Source: CAZTDU01 sp964617355
GTDB taxonomy: Bacteria > Pseudomonadota > Gammaproteobacteria > Burkholderiales > SG8-39
Direction: 5' to 3'
DNA length: 64,000 nt
Assembly: GCA_964617355.1 (NCBI GenBank)
Contig: CAZTXP010000144.1
Coordinates: 1-64,000, forward strand
Shown here: positions 51,137-59,505 of the stretch, piece by piece
Position numbering within the stretch: position 1 is the first letter of the stretch
Layout of the letters: every line of letters begins with the position of its first letter
Notes under the pieces: generated by a model
Told to the model about the DNA's origin: nothing
Database searches by the model: none
The model's input: only the letters and a program-made list of their open reading frames with translations
Position numbers and translations under genes: made by a program

Positions 51137-52096
51137 TCAGTCGATCTTCGCGCCGGAGCGCTTCACCACCTCGGCCCAGCGCGCGTACTCGGCGTCGAAG
51201 CGCTTCTGGTAGTCGTCCGGGCTGCCCCCCATGGGCGCCGCGCCGAGCGCCTGCACGCGGTCGCGGAACGCAGGGTCGGCGAGCATCTTGTTGGTCTCGG
51301 CGTTGATGCGATCCACGATCGCCGACGGGAACCCGGCCGGCGCCACGACCGCGAACCAGACCGAGGACTGCAGCTGCGGCATGCCCTGCTCGGCGGTGGT
51401 CGGCACGTCGGGCAGCCCGGGCCAGCGCTTCTCGGACAGCACCGCGATCGCGCGCACGCGGCCGGCCTTCACCTGCGCCTGGATGCCGGTCATCAGCTGG
51501 AACATCAGCTGCGTGCGTCCGGCCATCAGGTCGTTGGTGGCGTCCGCCGGCACCTTGTACGGGATGTGCAGCATGAACGTGCCGGTCTGCGCCTTGAACA
51601 GCTCGCCGGCGAGGTGCATCGAGCTGCCGTTTCCGGTGGAGCCGAAGTTCAGCTTGCCGACGTTCGATCTTGCGTACGCGGTGAACTCGGCCAGCGTCTT
51701 CACCGGCAGGTCGGGATGCACGACGAGGATGTTCGGGACGTCGCCGACCATCACGATGCCCTTCAATTCCTTCCTCGGGTCGTAGGGCATCGTCGGGTAC
51801 AGGTGCGGGTTGATCGAGATCATGCTCGAGGCCGCGAGCCCGATGGTGTAGCCGTCGGGGTCGGCCTTCGCGATGCCGGCGATGCCGGTGTTGCCCTGCG
51901 CGCCGGGCCGGTTCTCGACCACGAAGCCTTGCCCGAAGGCCTTCGAGTAGGCGTCGGCGACGAAGCGCGAAAGCGGATCGATCGTGCCGCCCTGCCCCGA
52001 GGGGATGATGAACTTCACAGGTTTTGTCGGCCAAGCCTGCGCGGCGGCGGCGAGCGGCAGCGCGAGCAGGACGACGACGGCGACGAGGCGTTTCAT
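51137..52096 (-). CDS. Tripartite tricarboxylate transporter substrate-binding protein (Bug/TctC family)
   Basis: This 319-residue exported protein (leader ending LPLAAAAQ) has VKFIIPSGQGGTIDPLSRF (PFAPGG is altered to PSGQGG), VVENRPGAQGNTGIAGIAKADPDGYT, KLNFGSTGNGSSMHLAGEL, MLHIPYKVPADATNDLMAG and DVPTTAEQGMPQL. It overlaps the upstream URO-D-family gene by ATGA and precedes the Vgb-like gene, so the three form a minus-strand operon. The altered first loop suggests an unusual ligand. Confidence 0.92.
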   Translation of the reverse strand: MKRLVAVVVLLALPLAAAAQAWPTKPVKFIIPSGQGGTIDPLSRFVADAYSKAFGQGFVVENRPGAQGNTGIAGIAKADPDGYTIGLAASSMISINPHLYPTMPYDPRKELKGIVMVGDVPNILVVHPDLPVKTLAEFTAYARSNVGKLNFGSTGNGSSMHLAGELFKAQTGTFMLHIPYKVPADATNDLMAGRTQLMFQLMTGIQAQVKAGRVRAIAVLSEKRWPGLPDVPTTAEQGMPQLQSSVWFAVVAPAGFPSAIVDRINAETNKMLADPAFRDRVQALGAAPMGGSPDDYQKRFDAEYARWAEVVKRSGAKID

Positions 52097-53082
52097 GGCA
52101 GTTTCCTCCCGGAGGCTTCGAGCACGGCGCGGAAGTTCGCTTCCGGCGCATGGATGCCGGCGACGCAGCCCGGGCCGACGACGAAGCGGCGGCCCTGCGT
52201 GCGCTCGATGGCGTCGTGCACCTGCGCGCGCACTTCCTCTGGCGTGCCGGTGACGAGCAGGTCGAGCTCGGCGATGCCGCCGACCACCGCGCCCTTGAAG
52301 CGCTTCTGCGCCTCGTCCAGCGGCGGCGGCGTCAGGCGGTCGTGCCAGTTCATCATCTCGACCGGGTACGAGGCCAGCAGGTCGAACATGACGTCGAAGC
52401 CGTGCGCGTGCAGCATGCGGTAGCACGCGCGATCCTTCACCGCGGCCAGCACCTCGAGGTCGTAGCGCATGCCGAACTCGCGGTATTCCGGCACCGAGAG
52501 GATGTCGGTGTTCGCGCACTGCGTGGCGATGAAGAAGCCGTGCGCGCCCGCTTCCAGCGCGGCGACCGCGAAGTCGATGGTGGTGTCGGTGATGGTGCGC
52601 AGGCCCGCGTGCAGCGCGTCGCGGTGGTTGCGGATGTGGTCGAAGAGCGCGGCGTCGCCGGCGAGCTTGCGCGCCGTCGTCAGCGGACTGAAGAGCGTCT
52701 GCAGGATCGGCACCGAGCCGCCGAGTTCCTTCGCGGCGGCGCGCAGCGCCGAGTTCTGCGCGCCGAGCACGCCCTTCGCGGGGTCGAGCCGGCGCAGCCG
52801 CAGCCAGTCCTCGGGCTTCGACACGCCGGGCACGACCACGGCGCGCGCGCCGTTGCCCGCGCCCTGGAACTCGCTCTTCGCGCCCCAGTCCTCGACGCTG
52901 TAGGTGCCCGAGGGCATGAACTTGACGAGATCGGAGTCCCAGCGCCGCTGCCACTCGACGGTGAGCGCGGCGAGGCGCATCGGGTCCTGGTCCTCGACCG
53001 GGAAGTGCTTCCACAACGCCATCGGCACCTGGTCGGTGGCGCGGCCGGCGATCGCGGAATCGATTCTCTCGAAGCGGTCCAT
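52093..53082 (-). CDS. Uroporphyrinogen decarboxylase (URO-D) family protein, likely methyltransferase-type
   Basis: This 329-residue TIM-barrel protein of the URO-D superfamily starts MDRFERIDSAIAGRATDQVPMALWKHF, with VEWQRRWDSDLVKFMPSGTYSVEDWG and IPILQTLFSPLTTARKLAG-like blocks (here VPILQTLFSPLTTARKLAG). HemE has LMRQAGRYLPEY, which is absent, and the hemE length is about 355, so haem synthesis is unlikely. Members of this branch include corrinoid methyltransferase MtaA-type and aromatic O-demethylation proteins. It leads an operon with a Bug protein. Its ATG overlaps the divergent MFS ATG through a shared CATG. Confidence 0.82.
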   Translation of the reverse strand: MDRFERIDSAIAGRATDQVPMALWKHFPVEDQDPMRLAALTVEWQRRWDSDLVKFMPSGTYSVEDWGAKSEFQGAGNGARAVVVPGVSKPEDWLRLRRLDPAKGVLGAQNSALRAAAKELGGSVPILQTLFSPLTTARKLAGDAALFDHIRNHRDALHAGLRTITDTTIDFAVAALEAGAHGFFIATQCANTDILSVPEYREFGMRYDLEVLAAVKDRACYRMLHAHGFDVMFDLLASYPVEMMNWHDRLTPPPLDEAQKRFKGAVVGGIAELDLLVTGTPEEVRAQVHDAIERTQGRRFVVGPGCVAGIHAPEANFRAVLEASGRKLP

Positions 53083-54307
53083 GGTTGCGCGAAAGTATAC
53101 TGCCGCGTCACCCGGGCAGCCTCCCATCGAACACGCCGTAGCCGAATCCCGCGCGCGCCTCGCGCTCGTCGCGCTCTGCGTCACGCAGATCGTGTCGTGG
53201 GGCGGCGTCTACTACGCCATCTCGGTGCTGATGGTGCCGATGCAGGCCGAACTCGGCTGGAGCCGCGAGCACCTGGTCGCCGGCTACTCGGTGGCGCTGC
53301 TGGCCTGGGGCCTGTCGGCCTACCCGGTCGGCCGGCTGATCGACAGCTTCGGCGGGCGCGGGGTGATGGCCGCGGGGTCGCTGTTCGGAACCGCGGCGCT
53401 GGCGCTCCTCGGCGCCGTGCAGACGCTGCCCGCGTACTACTTCGCGTGGGTGCTCGGCGGCATCGCGATGGGCATGACGCTCTACGAAGCCGCGTTCACG
53501 GTGCTCGCGCACGCCTACGGCGCGCAGGCGCGGCGCGCGATCACGGTGCTCACGCTCGCGGGCGGCTTCGCCAGCACGCTCTTCTGGCCGCTGGCGCAGT
53601 TCCTGTTCGAGTTCCTTGGCTGGCGGGGCGCGTGGTTCGCGCTCGCCGCGGCGCAGCTCGCGGTCTGCGTGCCGCTGCACGCGTTGGCGCTGCCGCGCGT
53701 GCCCCGTGTCTCGCGCGAGGCGAAGGCCGCAGCCCCGCCGCCGCGCCGCGCGTGGCTGCGCTCGTGGCGCTTCTGGCTGCTCGCGGTGGCCTTCGTCTGC
53801 AGCATGTTCGCGACCGCGTCGGTGTCGGTGCACCTGATCGCGCTGCTCGGCGAGCGCGGCCTGTCGGCGCGGGAGGCGGTGTTCGTCGCCGCGCTGGTCG
53901 GGCCGATGCAGTTCCTCGGGCGCTTCCTCGAGTTCGCCTTCGGCCGGCGCATCTCGACCATGGCGATGGGGCGCATCACGGTGCTGCTGCTGCCCGGCGG
54001 CATGCTGGTCTACGCCTTCGCCGGCACCAGCCTGCCGCTGCTGGCCGTGTTCGCGATCATCTACGGCACCGGCTTCGGCCTCATCACCATCGCGCGCGCG
54101 ATGACGCCGGCCGAGCTCTTCGGTCGCGAGGAGTTCGGCGCGCTGAACGGTGCGCTGTCGGCGCCGGCGATGGCGGCGCGCGCCGCCGGCCCCGTGGGCG
54201 TGGCGATGGCGATCAGCGCCGGCGGCCCCGCTGCCGGCACCTGGCTGATGGTGGCCACGCTCGCCGGCTGCGCGGTAGCGTACTGGGCCGCGGTTGCCGG
54301 AAAATAG
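53081..54307 (+). CDS. Major facilitator superfamily permease
   Basis: This 408-residue inner-membrane protein has about 12 hydrophobic helices, the first ALVALCVTQIVSWGGVYYAI, with the cytoplasmic loop YPVGRLIDSFGGRGVMAAG (motif A-like GR-x-x-D). It resembles the OFA/monocarboxylate type of MFS carrier. The ATG at 53081 is the only credible start before helix 1; it overlaps the divergent URO-D ATG by 2 bp, so promoters must lie within the opposite genes. Substrate unknown. Confidence 0.82.
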   Translation: MVARKYTAASPGQPPIEHAVAESRARLALVALCVTQIVSWGGVYYAISVLMVPMQAELGWSREHLVAGYSVALLAWGLSAYPVGRLIDSFGGRGVMAAGSLFGTAALALLGAVQTLPAYYFAWVLGGIAMGMTLYEAAFTVLAHAYGAQARRAITVLTLAGGFASTLFWPLAQFLFEFLGWRGAWFALAAAQLAVCVPLHALALPRVPRVSREAKAAAPPPRRAWLRSWRFWLLAVAFVCSMFATASVSVHLIALLGERGLSAREAVFVAALVGPMQFLGRFLEFAFGRRISTMAMGRITVLLLPGGMLVYAFAGTSLPLLAVFAIIYGTGFGLITIARAMTPAELFGREEFGALNGALSAPAMAARAAGPVGVAMAISAGGPAAGTWLMVATLAGCAVAYWAAVAGK

Positions 54308-54314
54308 CGCGCCC

Positions 54315-55004
54315 ATGAAGAAGACCCCGGATTGGAAAACGCTACGCCACAAGCGCCGCGCGACGCGCGAAGACCTCGGCCTCACCAAGGCCGAGTTCGC
54401 GGTGCTGAGGCGGCTGTCGACGCCCGAGAAGATCCAGCGGTTCCTCAACGGCCTGCAGCAGAACTTCGAGCGCGACGGCGAGACCTGCAACGCGGTGCGC
54501 GAGGTGCTGCGCACGCGCCGCGCGCACTGCATCGAGGGCGCGGTGGTCGCCGCGGCCGCGTTGTGGGTGCACGGCGAGCGCCCGCTGATGCTCGACCTGC
54601 AGGCGGTGAAGGACGTCGACCACGTGGTGATCGTCTTCCGCCGGCACGGTTGCTGGGGCGCGATCTCGAAGACCAACGGCATCGGCCTGCGCTGGCGCGA
54701 CCCGATCTACCGCAGCCTGCGGGAACTGGCGATGTCGTGGATGCACGAGTACTACAACAAGCGCCACCAGAAGACGCTGCGCACCTATTCGGTGCCGCTC
54801 GACCTGCGCCGCGTCGATCCGAAGACCTGGGTGACCGCCGAGAAGGGCGCCTGGGACCTCGTCGACATCCTCGAAGACCTGCGCCACTACAAGCTTGTCT
54901 CGAACGCTCAATCGAAGCGCCTCGTGCGCCGCGACCCCTTCGAGCGCCGCATCGGCGACCTCACCCAGTACCGGCGCCCGAAACCCCGCAAGAAGAAGGG
55001 CTGA
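54315..55004 (+). CDS. Transglutaminase-like hypothetical protein
   Basis: This 229-residue cytoplasmic protein has a basic C-terminal tail (RRPKPRKKKG). The centre has a papain/transglutaminase-like catalytic layout: Cys in RRAHCIEGAVVAAAAL (about residue 71), then PLMLDLQAVKDVDHVVIVFRR, with His (about 102), and GCWGAISKTNGIGLRWRDPIYR, with Asn. The family is a conserved bacterial uncharacterised one; no substrate is known to me. It follows the MFS gene by 7 bp and precedes msrB by 59 bp. Confidence 0.7.
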   Translation: MKKTPDWKTLRHKRRATREDLGLTKAEFAVLRRLSTPEKIQRFLNGLQQNFERDGETCNAVREVLRTRRAHCIEGAVVAAAALWVHGERPLMLDLQAVKDVDHVVIVFRRHGCWGAISKTNGIGLRWRDPIYRSLRELAMSWMHEYYNKRHQKTLRTYSVPLDLRRVDPKTWVTAEKGAWDLVDILEDLRHYKLVSNAQSKRLVRRDPFERRIGDLTQYRRPKPRKKKG

Positions 55005-55063
55005 GGCTGTCAGGTTCCGGCCCGCCGTTCGACTATAGTCCCGTCCACGAAAGGAGGAAGCGC

Positions 55064-55624
55064 ATGGATCGCCGCACCCTGCTCCGGTTCCTGACCCTCG
55101 CGCCGCTCGCCGCGGCGCCCTTGGGCGCGGTCGCCCAGCGCAAGATCACCATGAGCGACGTGAAGAACATGGAAGCCAACTGGAAGACCCTGCTCGCCCC
55201 CGGCACGCAGGTGCCCACCGCCGCCGAGCCGCTGAAGCTCTCGAAGGACGAGTGGAAGAAGCGCCTGCAGGGCCTCGCCTACGACGTGCTGCGCGAGGAA
55301 GGCACCGAGCGCGCCGGCACCAGCCCGCTCGACCGCGAGAAGCGCGCCGGCGTGTTCGCCTGCGCCGGCTGCGGGCTGCCGGTGTTCACCTCCGAGATGA
55401 AGTACGACTCGGGCACCGGCTGGCCGAGCTTCTTCACCACCATCCCGGGCGTGTTCGAGACCAAGACCGACTACAAGATCCTCTACCCGCGCACCGAGTA
55501 CCACTGCAAGCGCTGCGGCGGGCACCACGGCCACGTCTTCGACGACGGCCCCGAGCCCACCGGCAAGCGCTACTGCAACAACGGCGTGGCGCTGAAGTTC
55601 ATCCCGAAGGACGGGAAGGCGTAG
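55064..55624 (+). CDS. msrB: Peptide-methionine (R)-S-oxide reductase MsrB with export signal
   Basis: This 186-residue MsrB has an N-terminal leader (MDRRTLLRFLTLAPLAAAPLG, with an Arg-Arg pair and hydrophobic stretch, probably Tat or Sec). Zinc ligands are CAGC and CKRC, the substrate block is YDSGTGWPSFFTTI, and the active-site block is HHGHVFDDGPEPTGKRYCNNGVALKF, with the catalytic Cys in RYCNNG. It repairs methionine-R-sulfoxide in the periplasm. AAAGGAGGAAG precedes the ATG at 55064. Its stop is 3 bp from the convergent mlaF. Confidence 0.92.
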   Translation: MDRRTLLRFLTLAPLAAAPLGAVAQRKITMSDVKNMEANWKTLLAPGTQVPTAAEPLKLSKDEWKKRLQGLAYDVLREEGTERAGTSPLDREKRAGVFACAGCGLPVFTSEMKYDSGTGWPSFFTTIPGVFETKTDYKILYPRTEYHCKRCGGHHGHVFDDGPEPTGKRYCNNGVALKFIPKDGKA

Positions 55625-55627
55625 CCC

Positions 55628-56434
55628 TCAACCGAGGCGCAAGTCCTGCGCCACCGGTTTGGCTTCCATGTGGAAGCGCACCGGGCCGTCGGGCAGCGCC
55701 TTGAGGAACTGCACGAGGTAGGGGTCGTCGGAGGACATGACCTCGTCGGGCGTGCCCTTGCCGACCACCACGCCGTCCGAGATCACGTAGACATAGTCCA
55801 CCAGCTTCAGCGACTCGGAGACGTCGTAGGTCACCACGATCGAGGTGAGGCCGAGCGCGTCGTTGGTGCGCCGGATCAGCTCGGCGATCATGTTCAGCGA
55901 AATCGGGTCGAGGCCGGCGAAGGGCTCGTCGTACATCGCCAGCGCAGGGTCGGCCGCGATCGCGCGCGCCAGCGCCACGCGGCGCGTCATGCCGCCGGAG
56001 AGGTCGCTCGGACGCAGGTTCACGGCGCCGCGCAGGCCGACCGCGTGCAGCTTCATCAGCACCAGCGGGCGGATGATCGACTCGGGGATGTCCGGGTGGA
56101 TCTCGCGGATCGGGAAGGCGAGGTTCTCGTACACCGTGAGGTCGGTGAAGAGGCCGCTCGACTGGAACATCATGCCCATGCTCCGCCGCAGCGCGTAGAG
56201 CGCGTTGGTGTCGAGCTCGTGCACCATCTTGCCCATCACGCGCGCGCCGCCCTTCGCGGGCACGAGCTGGCCGCCGATCAGCTTCAGCAGCGTGCTCTTG
56301 CCGCAGCCGCTCGCGCCGAGGATCGCCACGACCTTGCCCTTGGGGATGTCGAGCGACAGGCCCTTGAAGATCGGCAGCGCGCCGTACGAGAAGTGCAGGT
56401 CGCGGACCTCGACGACGTTCGTGCCTTCGTTCAT
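55628..56434 (-). CDS. mlaF: MlaF-type ABC ATPase (phospholipid transport), orphan, Tyr in the H-loop
   Basis: This 268-residue ABC ATPase has Walker A GASGCGKST (residues ~40-48), Q-loop MMFQSSGLF, signature SDLSGGMTRRVALARA, Walker B ALAMYDEPFAGLDP and D-loop. The switch position reads SIVVTYDVSESLK, with Tyr203 in place of the usual His. The LSGGM signature and DEPFAGLDPIS are MlaF/Ttg2A-like, the cytoplasmic motor of outer-membrane phospholipid trafficking. No mlaE, mlaD or mlaC follows; the downstream gene is convergent msrB. Its start is 18 bp from a divergent Bug gene. Confidence 0.87.
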   Translation of the reverse strand: MNEGTNVVEVRDLHFSYGALPIFKGLSLDIPKGKVVAILGASGCGKSTLLKLIGGQLVPAKGGARVMGKMVHELDTNALYALRRSMGMMFQSSGLFTDLTVYENLAFPIREIHPDIPESIIRPLVLMKLHAVGLRGAVNLRPSDLSGGMTRRVALARAIAADPALAMYDEPFAGLDPISLNMIAELIRRTNDALGLTSIVVTYDVSESLKLVDYVYVISDGVVVGKGTPDEVMSSDDPYLVQFLKALPDGPVRFHMEAKPVAQDLRLG

Positions 56435-56452
56435 CGTGTTAGTTTACCGCGC

Positions 56453-57415
56453 ATGACTCCCCTCCTTCGCTACCTTGCCGCCGCCGCGCTGATGGCCGCC
56501 GGCAGCGCCCTCGCCGCCTGGCCCGAGAAACCGATCCGCTTCATCGTGCCCTCGGCCGCCGGCGGCTCGCCCGACGTCGTCATGCGCGTGCTGATGCAGC
56601 AGCTCTCGCAGCAACTGGGCGTGCCCATCGTGGTCGAGAACAAGCCCGGCGCCTCCTTCGTGATCGGCACCATGGACATCGTGCGCGCCGCGCCCGACGG
56701 CTACACGCTCGGCTACGGCAACATCGTGTCGCTGGCGATCAACCGCTCGCTGCAGGCCTCGCTGCCCTACGACGTCGAGAAGGACCTGACGCTCGTGTCG
56801 AACACGCTGCGCGTCTTCAACCTGCTCGCGGTGAACCCGAAGCTGCCGGTGAACTCGGTGAAGGAGCTGGTGGCCTACGCGAAGAAGAACCCCGGCAAGC
56901 TCGTGCTGGCCTCGGCCGGCAACGGCACCACGGGGCACCTGGGCGGCGAACTCTTCAAGGCGATGACCGGCACCTACATCCTGCACGTGCCCTATCGCGG
57001 CAGCCCGCAGGCGATCAACGACCTGATCGCCGGCGAGGCGCAGATGATGTTCGACAACATCGCGTCGATCGCGCCGCATGCGAAGTCGGGCCGCGTGAAG
57101 GGCATCGCGGTGTCGGGACCGCGGCGCTCGCCGGTGTTCCCCGACCTGCCCACCGTGGCCGAGGCCGGCGTGCCTGGCTACGAGACCGTGGCCTGGGGCG
57201 GCGTGATGGGACCGGCGAAGCTGCCCAGGGAGATCGTCGCGCGCCTGCAGCAAGAAATCCGCAAGGCGCTGGCCGCGCCCGCGGTGGCCGAGCGCAACAA
57301 GGCGCTGGACGCCGAACCGGACGGCGGCACGCCGGAGGAATTCCTCGCGCTGGTGCGCCGCGAGACGCCGAAGTGGGCCGACGTGGTGAAGCGCTCGGGC
57401 GCCAAGCTGGACTGA
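56453..57415 (+). CDS. Tripartite tricarboxylate transporter substrate-binding protein (Bug/TctC family)
   Basis: This 320-residue exported protein (leader through GSALAA) has IRFIVPSAAGGSPDVVMRV, VVENKPGASFVIGTMDIVRAAPDGYT, KLVLASAGNGTTGHLGGEL, ILHVPYRGSPQAINDLIAG and DLPTVAEAGVPGY. It is the first gene of a + strand run that goes on with a D-aminoacylase 3 bp later, so an N-acylated D-amino acid or its free acid is a plausible ligand. It is 18 bp from the divergent mlaF start, so its promoter lies within mlaF. Confidence 0.93.
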   Translation: MTPLLRYLAAAALMAAGSALAAWPEKPIRFIVPSAAGGSPDVVMRVLMQQLSQQLGVPIVVENKPGASFVIGTMDIVRAAPDGYTLGYGNIVSLAINRSLQASLPYDVEKDLTLVSNTLRVFNLLAVNPKLPVNSVKELVAYAKKNPGKLVLASAGNGTTGHLGGELFKAMTGTYILHVPYRGSPQAINDLIAGEAQMMFDNIASIAPHAKSGRVKGIAVSGPRRSPVFPDLPTVAEAGVPGYETVAWGGVMGPAKLPREIVARLQQEIRKALAAPAVAERNKALDAEPDGGTPEEFLALVRRETPKWADVVKRSGAKLD

Positions 57416-57418
57416 GCG

Positions 57419-58858
57419 ATGGCCGAATACGACCTGATCGTCCGCAACGGCACCGTCATCGACGGCACGCGCGCGCCGCGCTTCAAGGCCGATGTCGCGG
57501 TGAAGGACGGCCGCATCGCCAAGGTGGGCGACCTCGCCGGCGAACGCTCGCGCGAGGAGTTCGACGCCGAGGGCCGCATCGTCGCGCCCGGCTTCATCGA
57601 CGCGCACACGCACGACGACCGCCTGATGCTCTCCGCGCCCGAGATGGCGCCCAAGGTCAGCCAGGGCGTCACCACGGTGGTGGCGGGCAACTGCGGCGTG
57701 TCGCTCGCGCCGATCCGGTTCAAGGGCAAGCCGCCGACGCCGCCCCTGGATCTGCTCGACGACAGCGGAGGCTGGTTCCGCTTCGATTCCTTCGCCGAGT
57801 ACGTAGCCGCGCTGCGCGACGCGCCCGCGGCGACCAACGCCGCGCTGCTCGTCGGCCACACCACGCTACGCTGCGCCACCATGGACGACGTCGACCGCGC
57901 CGCGAGGCCCGCCGAGATCGCGCGCATGCAGGCGATGGTGCGCGAGGCGCTCGGCGCCGGCGCGATCGGCGTCTCGACGGGCCTCTACTACGAGCCCGCG
58001 ATCGCCGCGCCCGCCGAGGAAGTGATCGAGGTCTGCCGCCCGCTCGCCGAGTTCCACGGCGTGTACTGCACGCACATGAGGAACGAAGCCGACGACGTGC
58101 TGAAGTCGATGGACGAGACCTTCCGCGTCGGCCGCGAGCTCGGCGTGCCGGTGGTGATCTCGCACCACAAGGTGGTCGGCAAGGCCAACAGCGGCCGCTC
58201 GAAGGAGACGCTGGCGCTCCTTGAAGAGCGCATGAAGTCGCAGGCGGTGTGCCTCGACTGCTATCCGTACATGGCGTCCTCCACGATCCTCACCGCGGAT
58301 CGCATCGGCATCGCCTCGAAGACGCTGGTCACGTGGTCCAAGCCCATGCCGCAGCACGCCGGCCGCGACCTCGCCGACATCGCGCGCGAGATGGGCGTCA
58401 CGCCCGAGGCGGCGGTGGCGAAGCTGATCCCCGCCGGCGCGATCTACTTCTCGATGGATGAAACGGACGTGCAGAAGATCCTCGCCTTCGCGCCCACCAT
58501 GGTCGGCTCGGACGGCATCCCGCACGACGCCGCGCCGCACCCGCGCCTGTGGGGAACCTTCCCGCGCGTGCTCGGTCATTACTCCCGCGAGCTGGGGCTC
58601 TTCCCGCTCGAGACGGCGGTGCACAAGATGACGGGCCTCACGGCAAGGAACTTCGGCTTGACCGATCGCGGCGTGCTACGCGAAGGCGCGCATGCCGACC
58701 TCGTGGTATTCGACGCCGCCACCGTGGACGAGGCCGCCACCTTCGCGCGCCCGATCCAGCCCGCGCGCGGCATCGACGCGGTGTTCGTCAACGGCAGCGC
58801 GGTGTGGCGCGACGGCCAGCCCACCGGCGCACGCCCCGGAAAGGTACTCACTCGATGA
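57419..58858 (+). CDS. D-aminoacylase / N-acyl-D-amino-acid deacylase family amidohydrolase
   Basis: This 479-residue amidohydrolase has LIVRNGTVIDGTRAPRFKADV at the N-terminus, metal ligands in FIDAHTHDDRLML, the bridging Cys region VVAGNCGVSLAP, VVISHHKVVG, and the catalytic Asp in MVGSDGIPHDAAPHPR. This is the D-aminoacylase set (His-x-His, Cys, His, His, Asp). It should hydrolyse N-acyl-D-amino acids with zinc in the cytoplasm. It starts 3 bp after a Bug gene and overlaps the next gene by ATGA, indicating a transport-plus-hydrolysis operon. Confidence 0.9.
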   Translation: MAEYDLIVRNGTVIDGTRAPRFKADVAVKDGRIAKVGDLAGERSREEFDAEGRIVAPGFIDAHTHDDRLMLSAPEMAPKVSQGVTTVVAGNCGVSLAPIRFKGKPPTPPLDLLDDSGGWFRFDSFAEYVAALRDAPAATNAALLVGHTTLRCATMDDVDRAARPAEIARMQAMVREALGAGAIGVSTGLYYEPAIAAPAEEVIEVCRPLAEFHGVYCTHMRNEADDVLKSMDETFRVGRELGVPVVISHHKVVGKANSGRSKETLALLEERMKSQAVCLDCYPYMASSTILTADRIGIASKTLVTWSKPMPQHAGRDLADIAREMGVTPEAAVAKLIPAGAIYFSMDETDVQKILAFAPTMVGSDGIPHDAAPHPRLWGTFPRVLGHYSRELGLFPLETAVHKMTGLTARNFGLTDRGVLREGAHADLVVFDAATVDEAATFARPIQPARGIDAVFVNGSAVWRDGQPTGARPGKVLTR

Positions 58859-59505
58859 AACGCATCCTCCCCCTCCTGCTCGCCCTGGTCGCGGGCCTCG
58901 CGTCGGCGCAAGGCTCGCACCACTCGCACCAGCACTCCTTCGGCGACGCCGAGAAGTGGGCCAAGGAGTTCGACGACCCCGCGCGCGACGAGTGGCAGAA
59001 GCCCGCCGAGGTCATCAAGGCGCTCGCCCTCGCGCCCGACGCCAAGGTGGCGGACATCGGCGCCGGCACCGGCTACTTCTCGGTGCGCCTTGCGCGCGCC
59101 GTGCCCAAGGGCAAGGTCTACGCGGTCGACGCGGAAGCCGACATGGTGCGCTACCTCGGCGAGCGCGCCAGGAAGGAAGGCCTCGCCAACCTCGTGCCGC
59201 TGAAGGGCGACGCGGAGACGCCGAACCTGCCCGAGGCGGTGGACCTGGTGCTGATCGTCGACACCGCGCACCACATCGAGAAGCGACGCGCGTATTTCCA
59301 TCGCCTGCGCGGCAGCCTCGTGCCGGGCGCCCGCGTCGCGGTGATCGACTTCACCGCCGAGTCGAAGATCGGCCCGCCGCCCGCGGGACGCATCGCGACC
59401 TCGAAGCTGCACGCCGAGCTGTCGGAAGCGGGCTACCGGCTCGTCGCCACGCACGCCTTCCTGCCCAACCAGTTCTTCGTCGTCTACCAGGCCCCGTTGC
59501 GATGA
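58855..59505 (+). CDS. Class I SAM-dependent methyltransferase-fold protein with signal peptide
   Basis: This 216-residue protein has a clear Sec signal (MKRILPLLLALVAGLASAQ) followed by a His-rich mature start (GSHHSHQHSFG). The SAM-binding motif I is VADIGAGTGYFSVRLARAV (residues ~65-83), the acidic loop VYAVDAEADMVRYL, and motif for post-I FLVLIVDTAHHIEKR (here DLVLIVDTAHHIEKR). The domain is complete through FLPNQFFVVYQ. SAM is not known to be available in the periplasm, so an exported methyltransferase fold is odd; it may be catalytically repurposed. It overlaps both neighbours by ATGA. Confidence 0.82.
   Translation: MKRILPLLLALVAGLASAQGSHHSHQHSFGDAEKWAKEFDDPARDEWQKPAEVIKALALAPDAKVADIGAGTGYFSVRLARAVPKGKVYAVDAEADMVRYLGERARKEGLANLVPLKGDAETPNLPEAVDLVLIVDTAHHIEKRRAYFHRLRGSLVPGARVAVIDFTAESKIGPPPAGRIATSKLHAELSEAGYRLVATHAFLPNQFFVVYQAPLR

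Noticed and set aside
52093..53082. Assignment as HemE
   Set aside because: The HemE substrate motif near the N-terminus is missing and the gene is in a Bug operon.
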